From: Caldilineaceae bacterium
GTDB lineage: Bacteria > Chloroflexota > Anaerolineae > Caldilineales > Caldilineaceae
DNA: 64,000 bases
Reading direction: 5' to 3'
NCBI GenBank assembly: GCA_958295845.1
Contig: OY282376.1
Location: 3,423,022 to 3,487,021, forward strand
Shown here: positions 7,851-17,248 of the stretch, in pieces
Position numbering within the stretch: position 1 is the stretch's first letter
Layout of the letters: each line of letters opens with the position of its first letter
The notes under the pieces: model-generated
What the model saw: the letters and a program-made list of their open reading frames with translations, nothing else
Databases searched by the model: none
What the model was told of the DNA's origin: nothing
Position numbers and translations under genes: made by a program

Positions 7851-9584
7851 TTACTCCTCAAGATCTCGGTAGAGGTGCCAGTAGCGTGTGCGGGTGTCGG
7901 GGAACGAGATATAGCCTTCGATCTCGGAACTGATGGCCAGATTGAAGTAGCGGGCGCCAAGCCAGATCCATGAGGCGTTGTCGATGTGCATGCGCTGCGC
8001 CTCGCTGTACAGTGCGAAACGGGCTTCTTCGTCTACGGTTGTGCCGGCTTCCCGGATCACGGCATCAGCTTCTTCCAGGCAGACACCGCTGTAGCGGTTG
8101 CCATAGGATGCGCAACCCAACAGGATATCCATGAAGTAGCCGGGTTCGGCCGTCCAGGGGAAGAGTGTATCGAGCGCCGATGTGTGCGTGCCCTGGTTTT
8201 TGCCTTCCTGATAGGCTGCACGCGGCATTGGATTGACGTTGACGGTTATGTTGGCTGCCGACAGCGCGCTCTGGATGATCTTGGCCATGCTTGCCTGTTC
8301 GGGCGTGCCCAGATCGATATTCAGATCAAACTCCAGGCCGTCAGCGTAGCCTGCCTCTGCCAGAAGCTCCTTCGCCTTGGCGAGTGCCTCCTCTTCGGGC
8401 AGATCGTATGGCCAGTAGCTGTGGTCATAACCGTGTACCATTGCGGGCACCGGCCCAAGACTTCGCTCTGCGCTGCCAAACCATACCTTGTCGATGATGT
8501 CGTCATAGGGAATCAGGTATGATACGGCCTGGCGCACGCGCTTGTCGTTGAATGGTTCCATGTTGTGGTTGATCGGCATCACGATCATGTCGCCGATCCG
8601 CACCTGCTTAATGCTGACAGTGTCGTCGCTGCGCAGATCGTTGATCTCCTTGGCCGACAGGTCCTGGGCCATGTCTACTTCTCCGGCCTTGAGCAGAAGC
8701 ACGCGGTCGGCGGACTCGGGCACGACGGTAAAGAGGATGCGGTTGAAGAACGGCTCCTTACCCTGCCAGTTCGGATTGGTGCGAAACTCCATCAACTCGT
8801 TCGGAATGCGGTCATGGATATAGTATGGGCCGCTGCTCGGCATGTTTGTCTGGGCGAAATCCTGGCCCCACTTGTCGCCATCGGCTTCACCGGCATCCAT
8901 GTAGGCCTTGCTGTCGATAATGTAGCCAAACTGACAGCAGCTCATAAAGGGCCGCAGGATGGGGGTCCAATCGGAAGCGTTGAATCGGAAGGTGTAGTCA
9001 TCCAGCACCTCGAAGCCTTTCAGCGGTTCTTCTTCAGTGGCCAGACGGACCAGCCGGTCGAGCGAAGGGGGGACGCGCATGTTGCCGCGGCGATCTTTGT
9101 AGTAGAGGTAGTCATTGGCGGTAATCTCGTTGCCTGAGGGATAGTGCTTCATACCTTCCGGCAATTTGAATGTCCACTGGGTGCCATCCATCGAGATCAC
9201 CATCGTATCGGCGAGCATGGGCTCGAAGTTCAAGGCATCACCAACCAGGCTGCCGTCCTCAAGCTCGACAACGGCAGGCTGCGCCCAGCTTCCCAGGACA
9301 TTGACCTGCGTTTCGGTCATGCGGGGGAATGCGCCGGAAACGTCCCAGTCGAGGGTAGAGAGATCCTGACTGACGGCGACGATAAGGGTACGCTCCTCAT
9401 CTGAAGCAGTAGCGATGGCCTTTTCGCGGCCTGTCATTTCGGACGTGTCCACGGCGGCGGTGTCGGCCTGTTGCGCGGTGTCAGCGGGGGCAGCCGCGGG
9501 TGCGCAGGCCGCCAACAGGGCCATACAAAGAAGGCTGACAACAGTCACCAACGTGAATCGGTGCGACATCTTTTTGCTTTGCAT
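7851..9584 (-). CDS. Peptide/nickel ABC transporter substrate-binding lipoprotein (SBP_bac_5)
   Basis: Extracytoplasmic binding protein of the Opp/Dpp class, 577 residues, normal for the family. N-terminus has a basic start, a hydrophobic core and the lipobox LLAAC at about residues 23-27, followed by an Ala/Pro/Thr-rich linker, so it is a membrane-anchored lipoprotein. The mature part contains the family's early strand LIVAVSQDLSTLDWD and the later RVRQAVSYLIPYDDI segment that is near-universal in SBP_bac_5 proteins. ATG at 9584 follows AAGGAG at eight bases. It is the last component of the OppBCDF-like set and follows the OppF-like ATPase gene after 188 bp. Ligand specificity (peptide, nickel, opine, glutathione or other) cannot be told from the sequence. 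Confidence 0.92.
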   Translation of the reverse strand: MQSKKMSHRFTLVTVVSLLCMALLAACAPAAAPADTAQQADTAAVDTSEMTGREKAIATASDEERTLIVAVSQDLSTLDWDVSGAFPRMTETQVNVLGSWAQPAVVELEDGSLVGDALNFEPMLADTMVISMDGTQWTFKLPEGMKHYPSGNEITANDYLYYKDRRGNMRVPPSLDRLVRLATEEEPLKGFEVLDDYTFRFNASDWTPILRPFMSCCQFGYIIDSKAYMDAGEADGDKWGQDFAQTNMPSSGPYYIHDRIPNELMEFRTNPNWQGKEPFFNRILFTVVPESADRVLLLKAGEVDMAQDLSAKEINDLRSDDTVSIKQVRIGDMIVMPINHNMEPFNDKRVRQAVSYLIPYDDIIDKVWFGSAERSLGPVPAMVHGYDHSYWPYDLPEEEALAKAKELLAEAGYADGLEFDLNIDLGTPEQASMAKIIQSALSAANITVNVNPMPRAAYQEGKNQGTHTSALDTLFPWTAEPGYFMDILLGCASYGNRYSGVCLEEADAVIREAGTTVDEEARFALYSEAQRMHIDNASWIWLGARYFNLAISSEIEGYISFPDTRTRYWHLYRDLEE

Positions 9585-9772
9585 GTCTGCAAACTCCTTT
9601 TGGCAGGAAAGCTGTGGGAGGCGCCAGCTCGCGGTCCACAGTGTCTGTCGGATTCCGGATTCAGTTCCTGATAGCTGGCTCAGGATGCCGCGGTTGGGCG
9701 GCTCTACGATGCCAAAGGCCTTTGCGGAAACTCGGAGTATGGAACACGGTGCTGGACATTGCGCCTGGGCGT

Positions 9773-10804
9773 CTAGGCAGGTTGCGAGTAGGCGGAGACG
9801 CCACGCTTTTCACTACCGGCGTCGCTGCTTTCGACAAGGATACAGGCGGCGCTGTGCGTGTTGGCAATGTGGATGAGCGGCGGTCCAGGCTGTAAACATT
9901 CCTCGCGGCGATACGGGCAACGTGAGTACAAGCGGCACCCGGGCGGCAGGTCGATAGGGCTAGGCACTTCGCCGGGCAGCTTCAGGCGCTCCTTGCCGCG
10001 TTGCGTCGGGTCGGGAATGGGAACAGCCGAAAGGAGAGCCTGGGTGTAAGGATGGGCTGGCGAGTCGAAGATTTCCTCTGTGCTTCCAGTCTCTACGATA
10101 CGTCCCAGGTACATCACTGCGACCTGGCTGCAGGTATGCTTGATTACGCTCAGGTCGTGTGAAATAAACAGGTAGGTCAGCCCGAGCTCTTCCTGCAGTC
10201 GGGTAAGCAGGCGCAAAATCTGGCCGCGAACGGATACATCGAGCGCGGAAGTTGGTTCGTCAAGAACGATAAAGTCTGGGTGGGTGGCGATGGCGCGGGC
10301 GACACCGATGCGTTGCTGCTGACCACCGCTGAACTGATGAGGGTAACGTGAGAGGTGATCGGGCTGCAGACCGACCTGGGAAAGCAGCTCCCGAACGCGC
10401 AGGTCCTTCTCGTGTGCGTTCAGGTTTGTGTGGAGATCCAAAGGTTCGCGCAGTATTGCGCCGACGGTCATGCGGGGCGTGAGGGATCCGCCGGGATCCT
10501 GGAAAACCATCTGCATACGGCCGCGCATTTTCGCGACCTGTTCGCTTTTCATGTCGGTGAGGTCTTGGTCCCCCATCCAAACTTCGCCTGAAGACGGTTC
10601 TATCAGGCGCAGGAGACAGCGGCCGGCGGTCGTCTTACCACAACCGCTCTCGCCGACCAGTCCCATGGTAGAGCCTTTGGGAATATCGAATGATATGTCG
10701 TCGACTGCGCGCAGCTGCACATGGGAAAACATGCCGACGCGGATCGGGAAATCTTTACGAAGATTGCGTATTCGTATAAATGAGTCGTGGTTGGCGAGTG
10801 CCAT
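9773..10804 (-). CDS. Oligopeptide-type ABC transporter ATP-binding protein (OppF-like)
   Basis: Cytoplasmic ATPase that powers the permease pair encoded upstream. Walker A is GESGCGKTT, the signature is FSGGQQQR, Walker B with the D-loop is FIVLDEPTSALD and the H-loop is LFISHDLS. After the nucleotide-binding domain is the oligopeptide/dipeptide C-terminal extension with a Cys cluster (YSRCPYRREEC). The frame is open to a GTG at 10834, but ATG at 10804 has AGAGGA seven bases upstream and leaves 343 residues, so I take that as the start. Order after the OppD-like gene with a 64-bp gap is the standard Opp arrangement. Confidence 0.92.
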   Translation of the reverse strand: MALANHDSFIRIRNLRKDFPIRVGMFSHVQLRAVDDISFDIPKGSTMGLVGESGCGKTTAGRCLLRLIEPSSGEVWMGDQDLTDMKSEQVAKMRGRMQMVFQDPGGSLTPRMTVGAILREPLDLHTNLNAHEKDLRVRELLSQVGLQPDHLSRYPHQFSGGQQQRIGVARAIATHPDFIVLDEPTSALDVSVRGQILRLLTRLQEELGLTYLFISHDLSVIKHTCSQVAVMYLGRIVETGSTEEIFDSPAHPYTQALLSAVPIPDPTQRGKERLKLPGEVPSPIDLPPGCRLYSRCPYRREECLQPGPPLIHIANTHSAACILVESSDAGSEKRGVSAYSQPA

Positions 10805-10868
10805 TACCGTCCTCTGGGTTTGTAACTGCGCCACGGACCTGATTCAGTACAGAGTCGGTTCAGCCTGG

Positions 10869-11897
10869 TTAAGCCGGTTCCAATTCCCAGGCCTCTTCGA
10901 GCATTTCCTTCTTGATTCTTCCGGAAACGATGTGGCAACGCGTCGTATGGTCATGCCCTGCTTCGACCATCGGTGGCTCTTCGAGCTGGCAGAGATCTTC
11001 GGCAAAGGGGCACCTGGGATGGAAAGTACAACCGCTGGGCAGATGGACTGCATCCGGCACTGTGCCTGGAATGGTTGAAATCGGTTTGTCGATGTCGACG
11101 CGCAGCGTTGATGCGATCAATCCCTGCGTGTACGGGTGGCGCGGGTTGGTGAAGATTTCGGATACGGGTCCCTGTTCGACGACGCGGCCGGCGTACATGA
11201 CGATCACGCGTTCGCACAGCTCGGCGACGACGCCGAGGTCGTGGGTAATGAACAGGCAGGCGGAGCCGGCCGATTGGACGCGGGTGCTAATCAGGTCCAG
11301 CACTTGCGCCTGTACGGTAACATCGAGGCCGGTAGTGGGTTCATCTGCGATCAGCAGTAGTGGATTGGCGCTGAGCGCCATGGCGACCATAACCCGCTGG
11401 CACATGCCTCCGGAAAGCTCATGGGGGTAGGCGCTGGCGCGGCGGTCGGGGTCAGCGATTTCGACGGCGCGCATCATTTCGACGGCTTGGCTTTCGGCGA
11501 TGCTGCGGGAGCAGCCCTCTCGCAGCTGAATGACGCGGCTTATCTGGTCGCCGACAGTAAACAAGGGATTGAGGGCGGCGCGAGGCTCCTGGAATATCAT
11601 GGAGATCTTGCGTCCGCGCACAGCTTGCATCTCGGCCTGGCTGAGAGACATCAGGTCCTCTCCGTCCAGCCAGACCTCGCCGCTTACGATCTTGCCTGGG
11701 GCTTTTACCAGCTGGATAATCGACTGTGCCGTCACGGATTTTCCCGAACCGCTTTCACCGACCAGTCCGGTTATCTCGCCGCGTTTCAGCCCGTAGGAGA
11801 CGCTGTTGACAGCTTTAACGATGCCCTCATAGGTGTAGAAGTAGGTATGCAGGCCTCTCACGTCGAGGAGAGTGTCCGGCTTGCGTGCGTCGAGCAT
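10869..11897 (-). CDS. Oligopeptide-type ABC transporter ATP-binding protein (OppD-like)
   Basis: Second ATPase subunit of the importer, 342 residues. Walker A GESGSGKSVT, signature LSGGMCQR, Walker B LLLIADEPTTGLD and H-loop FITHDLG are intact. The C-terminal oligopeptide domain keeps the Cys-rich FHPRCPFAEDLC motif, which in some OppD/DppD proteins binds an iron-sulfur cluster. The SGGM form of the signature is the one usual for OppD/DppD, against SGGQ in the OppF-like partner, so the two should form a heterodimer. The ATG lies 3 bp after the stop of the OppC-like gene, pointing to one transcript. Confidence 0.92.
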   Translation of the reverse strand: MLDARKPDTLLDVRGLHTYFYTYEGIVKAVNSVSYGLKRGEITGLVGESGSGKSVTAQSIIQLVKAPGKIVSGEVWLDGEDLMSLSQAEMQAVRGRKISMIFQEPRAALNPLFTVGDQISRVIQLREGCSRSIAESQAVEMMRAVEIADPDRRASAYPHELSGGMCQRVMVAMALSANPLLLIADEPTTGLDVTVQAQVLDLISTRVQSAGSACLFITHDLGVVAELCERVIVMYAGRVVEQGPVSEIFTNPRHPYTQGLIASTLRVDIDKPISTIPGTVPDAVHLPSGCTFHPRCPFAEDLCQLEEPPMVEAGHDHTTRCHIVSGRIKKEMLEEAWELEPA

Positions 11898-11900
11898 TTG

Positions 11901-12794
11901 TCAGGATTCCATCCGTTTGGGATCAAAGATGTCTCGCAATCCCTCCGAAAGCAGATTAAAGCCGAGGACGGCGAGCATGGCGGCCAGCCCCGGGAAAAAT
12001 GAGATCCACCATTCGCCGCTGACGATGCCTCCGACGCCGTCGTTGATCATTGAACCCCACTCGGGCGTTGGAATGGGCACTCCCAGGCCGATGAAGCTGA
12101 GGCTGGCGGCGACCAAAATGGCCCAGCCGGCGTTGAGAGGGGCCTGGGCAAGGACGGGATCGAGGCAGTTTGGGATCAGATGTCGAAATATGAGCCGGTG
12201 GGACGGGTTGCCCACCGACCGGGCGGCCTCTGCATAGAAGCTTTCCTTCTTGCTTTTCATTTCGGCGCGGACGACGCGCAGGTAGGAAGGAAAGTTTATG
12301 AACGCTATCACAGCAATGACAAGCCAGATGCTCCTTCCCAGAGCGGCGACAACGGCCATGGCCAGAATGAGAGGTGGAAACGCCTGGAAGGCATCGAGGA
12401 TGCGCATCAGGATATCGTCGAAGCGGCCGCTGAAGTAGCCGGTCAGACCACCCAAGGGTACGCCGATCGCGATCGCCATCAGCACAGATGCGATGGCGAT
12501 GAAGAAGTCGACGCGGGTGGCATAGATAACGCGGGAATAGATGTCCCATCCGACCTCGTCGGTGCCGAAGAAGTGCCTGGTGCTGGGAGCTTCGAACTGC
12601 TCGTCCAGATTCGTGATTACCGGGTCGTGGGTCGCTATCAGGGGCGCGAAGATAGCAATGAGGACGAAGAAAAGAATTATGCCTATACCGACCAGCGTCG
12701 ACCAGTTGCGGCGCAGCTGGAATAGAAATCGCTGGAGGCCCGGCGGCATCTCAGTTTTCAGCCCCAGTTGCAGCGGGTTTCCCTGTGCCTTCAT
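11901..12794 (-). CDS. ABC transporter permease (OppC/DppC-like)
   Basis: Inner membrane permease, 297 residues, with an N-terminal cytoplasmic tail, one helix (VGIGIILFFVLIAIFAPLI), the OppC N-terminal domain and the binding-protein-dependent transport domain. The EAA-type cytoplasmic loop that docks the ATPase is EAARSVGNPSHRLIFRHLIPN at about residues 203-223. The signature FGTDEVGWDIYSRVIYATR is typical of OppC/DppC and absent from OppB. It stands between the OppB-like gene (93 bp upstream) and the OppD-like gene (3 bp downstream). Confidence 0.92.
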   Translation of the reverse strand: MKAQGNPLQLGLKTEMPPGLQRFLFQLRRNWSTLVGIGIILFFVLIAIFAPLIATHDPVITNLDEQFEAPSTRHFFGTDEVGWDIYSRVIYATRVDFFIAIASVLMAIAIGVPLGGLTGYFSGRFDDILMRILDAFQAFPPLILAMAVVAALGRSIWLVIAVIAFINFPSYLRVVRAEMKSKKESFYAEAARSVGNPSHRLIFRHLIPNCLDPVLAQAPLNAGWAILVAASLSFIGLGVPIPTPEWGSMINDGVGGIVSGEWWISFFPGLAAMLAVLGFNLLSEGLRDIFDPKRMES

Positions 12795-12887
12795 TTCTCA
12801 ATCTCTTCCTTTAAGGTCAATACGACATGCAAGAACTGCTGCGAACCAGCGTTGATCTGCCTGGAAGATGGTCACAAGGCAGAAAGG

Positions 12888-13901
12888 TCAGGCGGTAATT
12901 CTTGGATCGATGACAAAGTAAAGGATATCCACGATGAGGAAGACCAGGACGTAGAGAACTGCCGCCATAAGAACAAAGCCCTGGACCGCGTTGTAGTCCT
13001 TGACGACGATCGATTCCAGCGCGTAGCGTCCAACGCCCGGCCAGGAGAATATGCGCTCGATAACGACACTGCCTCCGAGCAGGTTTCCGTAGACCAGGGC
13101 GACGAAGGTCAGGGGCGCAAGGAGGGCGTTGCGCAGGGCGTCGCGGAAGTAGATCTGGCGATCGGGAACGCCGTTGGCGCGGGCGGCCTGAATGTACTCC
13201 GATCCCAGAACTTCCAGCATTGACGAACGCATCAGGCGGGTGATTGGCGCCAGAGTTATAAGCGCCTGGGTCATGACTGGCAGGGCCAGGTGCTGGGCGC
13301 TGGAACTGAAGGCCTTCCAGTTGCCTGTCAACAAACTGTCGATGAGATAGAGGCCGGTTATTCGATCGGGCGGCGAGATGAGCAGGCCGATGCGGCCGCT
13401 CGGCGGCGGGAAGATTCGCAGCAGGTAAAACAGGACGTATATCAGCAGCAGTCCCAACCAGAATGAAGGCACAGAGACGCCCAGAAGCGTGATGCTGCGG
13501 CTGATATTGTCGATCCAGCTGTTCCTGTACACGGCAGACAGGACGCCGAGGGGAACGCCCAATGCAATCGCCACCAGCAGTGCCACTGTCGTCATCTCGA
13601 AGGTGGCGGGAAAACGCCTTATCAGGTCCTGGGCGACAGATTCTGAGGTAAACCAGGAGTCGCCGAGGTCGCCCTGCAAGACGTTCCCCAGCCAGATGAA
13701 ATACTGTTCGTGCAGAGGCTTGTCCAGGCCCAGACGCTTCGTGATCGCTTCGATCTCTTCCGGAGTCGTGTCGATACCGACAAACAGATAGACCGGATTG
13801 CCGGGAAGGACGTGTGAGATTGTGAAAATGATGACTGAGACCCCGAGCAGTACGGGGACCAGTTGGAGCAGCCTCTTTGCCACATATTGCAGCAATCTCA
13901 T
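12888..13901 (-). CDS. ABC transporter permease (OppB/DppB-like)
   Basis: Inner membrane permease, 337 residues. It begins MRLLQYVAKRLLQLVPVLLGVSVIIF in the classical OppB manner (first helix directly at the N-terminus) and has the HVLPGNP segment expected just after it. The EAA loop appears as QAARANGVPDRQIYFRDALRNA. Its ATG shares one base with the TAA stop of the upstream NicX/M29-like gene (TAATG), so translation of the transporter is probably coupled to that enzyme. This ties the three metalloenzymes and the transporter into one operon. Confidence 0.92.
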   Translation of the reverse strand: MRLLQYVAKRLLQLVPVLLGVSVIIFTISHVLPGNPVYLFVGIDTTPEEIEAITKRLGLDKPLHEQYFIWLGNVLQGDLGDSWFTSESVAQDLIRRFPATFEMTTVALLVAIALGVPLGVLSAVYRNSWIDNISRSITLLGVSVPSFWLGLLLIYVLFYLLRIFPPPSGRIGLLISPPDRITGLYLIDSLLTGNWKAFSSSAQHLALPVMTQALITLAPITRLMRSSMLEVLGSEYIQAARANGVPDRQIYFRDALRNALLAPLTFVALVYGNLLGGSVVIERIFSWPGVGRYALESIVVKDYNAVQGFVLMAAVLYVLVFLIVDILYFVIDPRITA

Positions 13902-14905
13902 TACTTGAGGTTCTCCGGAACGATTGTGCCGTTCTCGACGATTACCTGATCGTCGACGTAGATATCGTGATTGAGGCAGCAGAAGTCCCAGTGCGACGCG
14001 ACGTCATTGTCGCCGCCGACGGGCCAGAAAATGTTGCGGCCAAAGGCTACGAGGAAGTTGGCGTAAAAGGCCTCAGAGTCCATGCCGATGACGTTCCAGT
14101 CGGCGCGGTGCTCGGTGCCCCATCCGACGTGCGCCAGCTCGTAGGAACGCGGGTCGTTCCACTGCGAGAACCAATCTTCAAGCAGTCGGGCCTCGGTGCC
14201 GCCTTCAAACTTTACTATGCTGCCTTCGCGTACGGTGAGCTTTACCGGTTCGGTCGAGTGCCGGCGGAATTTCAGATAAACAGTGCCGGGGTCGACCACG
14301 ATTGTGCCGTTGCCCTGGCCGGGGGCGGCGAAGAAGGTCACCAATCCCTGCGGCCAGTGATCCCACTTGCCGGGCTCGTCTGCGAGGCTGTAGAGCGTGT
14401 AGGCCTCGCGGCCCTCCTTGTTGACGGTAAAGTCGGTGCCGTTTTTGGACGTGATGCGCATCTCCTTGCCAGCAGTCAACAGAGGTACACCTGCCCGACC
14501 GCGTTTGCGTACGTCTACGTTGGGGGAGAGGCGGCGCAGCACGTCGATGGGTTCGATCACCATGAGTGCGCGTGTCCCGGACTGACGCGCTTCATCGTGG
14601 GCGCGTGAGTAGAGCCACTGCACTTGTGACATACCGATTACCAGATCGGCCGCCTTCCAGGCGTCGCGAATGTAGTTTGACGAGATCTCAGGAAGGGTCG
14701 ATGGCACGGTCATCTGAATGACTTCTGCGCCGATCTCCTGCCCTGCGGCCATGAATGCGGCGGGATAATGGGGGTAGAATTGGGTATCTGTGAAGAGTAG
14801 CAGTGTCTCGTCGGCCGTCAGCTTACACCCTTCCAATACCTGGCGGAACAGACCAACGTTTTCTGTGGCGGCGTGATAGGATACCGAGAAATCCTGCATA
14901 CGCAT
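13901..14905 (-). CDS. NicX/M29-like metalloenzyme, paralog 1
   Basis: Member of the family that joins M29 aminopeptidases with 2,5-dihydroxypyridine 5,6-dioxygenase (NicX). ATG at 14905 has AGGAGA seven bases upstream and gives 334 residues, close to NicX (about 350) and shorter than true M29 peptidases. From family knowledge NicX uses His265, His318 and Asp320 to hold iron. Here the matching residues are His259 in AHVGWG, His305 and Asp307 in SHWDFC, so the metal site looks complete. An oxygenase, an aminopeptidase-like hydrolase or an as yet unnamed lyase are all possible. First-listed of three consecutive paralogs (334, 362 and 331 residues); overlaps the OppB-like start by one base. Confidence 0.8.
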   Translation of the reverse strand: MRMQDFSVSYHAATENVGLFRQVLEGCKLTADETLLLFTDTQFYPHYPAAFMAAGQEIGAEVIQMTVPSTLPEISSNYIRDAWKAADLVIGMSQVQWLYSRAHDEARQSGTRALMVIEPIDVLRRLSPNVDVRKRGRAGVPLLTAGKEMRITSKNGTDFTVNKEGREAYTLYSLADEPGKWDHWPQGLVTFFAAPGQGNGTIVVDPGTVYLKFRRHSTEPVKLTVREGSIVKFEGGTEARLLEDWFSQWNDPRSYELAHVGWGTEHRADWNVIGMDSEAFYANFLVAFGRNIFWPVGGDNDVASHWDFCCLNHDIYVDDQVIVENGTIVPENLK

Positions 14906-14973
14906 GGTATGTCTCCTCTGGTTAGATGCCTGGCGAATGGCCGCTCGCGACCATTCGGCTGGCACGGACTGGT

Positions 14974-16062
14974 TTACTTCAGGCCGTCCGGAACGATTGC
15001 CCCGGCGTTCAAGATCTTTTCGCCATCGAGATAGAGGTCATGCCGCAGCAGACAGCCGCCGGCATGTGACGGCATCGGCCATGCAATCGACGGACGGCTG
15101 GTCCCATGCAGACCATTGTAGGGGGCCAGCGTGGAAAAGATGTTCATGCCAAGGTGCAGCATGATACAGCCGTAGTAGCTTTCCCATTCTGCCGTGTTCC
15201 AGCCCGGGCCGCCCCAGGCGGCGCTTTCATGCGTCCCCCAGCCGATATGGGCGATGCGATAGAATTCTGGACGGTTGAGGCCGGCCAGGTACTCTTCGAA
15301 ACGGCGGGCGACCCAACCGCCCTCGATACTGACGATTTTTCCGTCCTCGAAATGGGTCACGACCTGCTCGGGCAGCAGTGCGCTGTAGGAGCCGAGCAGT
15401 TCGCCGAGGGAGTCGCCGCCGTCCCAAACCACCTTGCCGTTTGCGGAGTCCTCGACGGGCGCGGTGGCGACCAGGCCGAAGCCGAAGTTGTCCCAACGGC
15501 CCGGCTCGTCGACGATGCCGACCTGGCAGTGGCCGATTCGTCCTTCGACGCTAAGTGTCAGGTCGGTGCCGGCCTCGGAGGTGATGCGCAGTGTTTTTGC
15601 GTCCTGCATGCTGACGGCGCCGGCGCGGGTGCGGTCGATCATCGCTTGGGTCGGGAAAAGCTTGCGCAGTAGTGTTTCAGAGCCGCCGACGGAGCAGTCC
15701 CACCAGCGGGTTCCGCTCATGATGATTTCTTCGAAGACCGGCGTGTACATGCCGATGTCGGCTACAGCGCCCTTGGCTGTGGTCGGCCTGACTACCACGT
15801 CGGCCGATTTGAGAATGTCGGTGACAAAGGAGCCCTCCTGCACCGGATTGGCGAAGCTGGTCCCCTGGGTACGGGGGGCCATGATCACGCGGACCCAATC
15901 TGCCCCGAGGATATCGAGGGCATCGCTGTAGGCACGCATGGCGCGTTCGTCGTACACATGTGAACTCAAGAGGGCGGCGCGCGTGCCCTCACCGATCTTG
16001 CTGAGCGCCAACGCTTCGGCGACTAACTGCGCAAAGCTATTTGTCTGTCCTGATGTTGTCAT
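14974..16062 (-). CDS. NicX/M29-like metalloenzyme, paralog 2, with altered metal motif
   Basis: Same family as its two neighbours, 362 residues, more divergent. His272 (AHIGWG) is kept, and His333 is kept in PSHAGG, but the Asp expected two residues later is Gly335. A second His-Asp pair, RHDLYLDG, starts at 341 and could supply a replacement ligand. The N-terminal half lacks the LxFTDxQF segment shared by paralogs 1 and 3, having LLSSHVYDER instead. So it is either specialised for another substrate or metal, or a non-catalytic partner in a hetero-oligomer. ATG at 16062 follows GGAGCG. It lies 60 bp after paralog 3 and 68 bp before paralog 1 in the transcript. Confidence 0.78.
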   Translation of the reverse strand: MTTSGQTNSFAQLVAEALALSKIGEGTRAALLSSHVYDERAMRAYSDALDILGADWVRVIMAPRTQGTSFANPVQEGSFVTDILKSADVVVRPTTAKGAVADIGMYTPVFEEIIMSGTRWWDCSVGGSETLLRKLFPTQAMIDRTRAGAVSMQDAKTLRITSEAGTDLTLSVEGRIGHCQVGIVDEPGRWDNFGFGLVATAPVEDSANGKVVWDGGDSLGELLGSYSALLPEQVVTHFEDGKIVSIEGGWVARRFEEYLAGLNRPEFYRIAHIGWGTHESAAWGGPGWNTAEWESYYGCIMLHLGMNIFSTLAPYNGLHGTSRPSIAWPMPSHAGGCLLRHDLYLDGEKILNAGAIVPDGLK

Positions 16063-16122
16063 GCTTTCGCTCCTCCGTTCGAGCGCTGGCCGAACTACCG
16101 GTTTTGGGAGTGCATGTCAATT

Positions 16123-17118
16123 CTACCGGAGGTATTCCGGTACGATCTCCTCATCCTCATTGACGATTAGCTCTCCGTCCAGGTAGAGGTTTTTGTGGCG
16201 GCAGCAGAGGTCGATATGTGCCTTGGTGTAGTTCGTGCCGCCAAGTCCGGAGTGTTCGTGGGCGGCGTTAAAGATGTTGCGACCGGGCGAGACCATAACC
16301 GTGCCGTACAGGCTTTCGGAATCCATGCCAACGACGTTCCAAAGGGACCTGTGCTCGGTGCCCCAACCGGCGTGGGCAAAGCGGAATGCGTCGGGGTCGT
16401 CGAAGGAGCTGAGGTAGTCTCGCAAGAGCTGCGCGTCGAGACCGCCTTCAATGCTGGTGATGAGGCCTTTATCAAGGGTCATGCGGATTTCGGAGACGGT
16501 ATGCCTGCGCTGCTGCAGGATGACGTCACCGGCGCGCACGATGTAGGTGCCCTGGGCGGTGTCTTCGAGCGGTCCAGTTGCGACAAGCCCTGCAGGCCAG
16601 TGGTCCCAGCGGCCGGGCTGGTCGGCGAGGCCAACCTGCGCATGGCCCTTGCGGCCGTCCTTGCGAAGGGTGAAGTCGGAGCCGGCTGAGTCGGTGACGT
16701 GGATTTCGCTGGCTTCGGCCATTCGTTTGGCGCCGGCATAGGTGCGCCGAACTACATCCTCGTTAGGGAACATTCGTTTCAGGTTGGCGACCGGCTCGTG
16801 AACCATGAGCGTGCGCGTGCCTGAGGCGAGGGCTTCGTTGTGGGCGTCGGTATAGAGCCAGGGGATGGTGGTCATGGCAACGACCATGTCGGCTGATTTC
16901 CAGGCGTCGAGGACAAGCTGGGCAGAGATTTCGGCGTCGGACGGGGCAGTAATTGCGAAGGCCTCGGCTCCTAAAGAACGGGCCGCGGCAAGCATCGCAC
17001 CGGGATATTCGGGAAAGGCGAACTGCGCGTCGGTGAAGGCGAGAATCACTTCGCCTTTCTTTACGTTACAAAGACGAAGATGCTCGGTAAACAGGCCAAC
17101 AAGATCGGTGCCTTTCAT
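16123..17118 (-). CDS. NicX/M29-like metalloenzyme, paralog 3
   Basis: Promoter-proximal member of the triplet. The frame is open to 17184, but ATG at 17118 follows GAGGTGA and aligns with the start of paralog 1, giving 331 residues. Metal ligands by comparison with NicX: His249 in AHAGWG, His301 and Asp303 in AHIDLC. It shares with paralog 1 the segments ILAFTDAQF near residue 30, PGRWDHWPAGLV near 170-180, GWGTEHRSLWNVVGMDSE near 251-268 and NIF at 281. It is probably the closest in function to paralog 1. It follows the GntR gene by 130 bp on the same strand. Confidence 0.8.
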   Translation of the reverse strand: MKGTDLVGLFTEHLRLCNVKKGEVILAFTDAQFAFPEYPGAMLAAARSLGAEAFAITAPSDAEISAQLVLDAWKSADMVVAMTTIPWLYTDAHNEALASGTRTLMVHEPVANLKRMFPNEDVVRRTYAGAKRMAEASEIHVTDSAGSDFTLRKDGRKGHAQVGLADQPGRWDHWPAGLVATGPLEDTAQGTYIVRAGDVILQQRRHTVSEIRMTLDKGLITSIEGGLDAQLLRDYLSSFDDPDAFRFAHAGWGTEHRSLWNVVGMDSESLYGTVMVSPGRNIFNAAHEHSGLGGTNYTKAHIDLCCRHKNLYLDGELIVNEDEEIVPEYLR

Positions 17119-17248
17119 TCCAGTCACCTCAACTCCTTTCGGGGCGCTAGTGAACGCCCTGGTCCAGCTCGAATGGTAATACATCTGAGGCCGCGATGGC
17201 TACGACACGGCCAAGTGCGTCCAAGACTCCGCTCCTTACCAAAACTGC

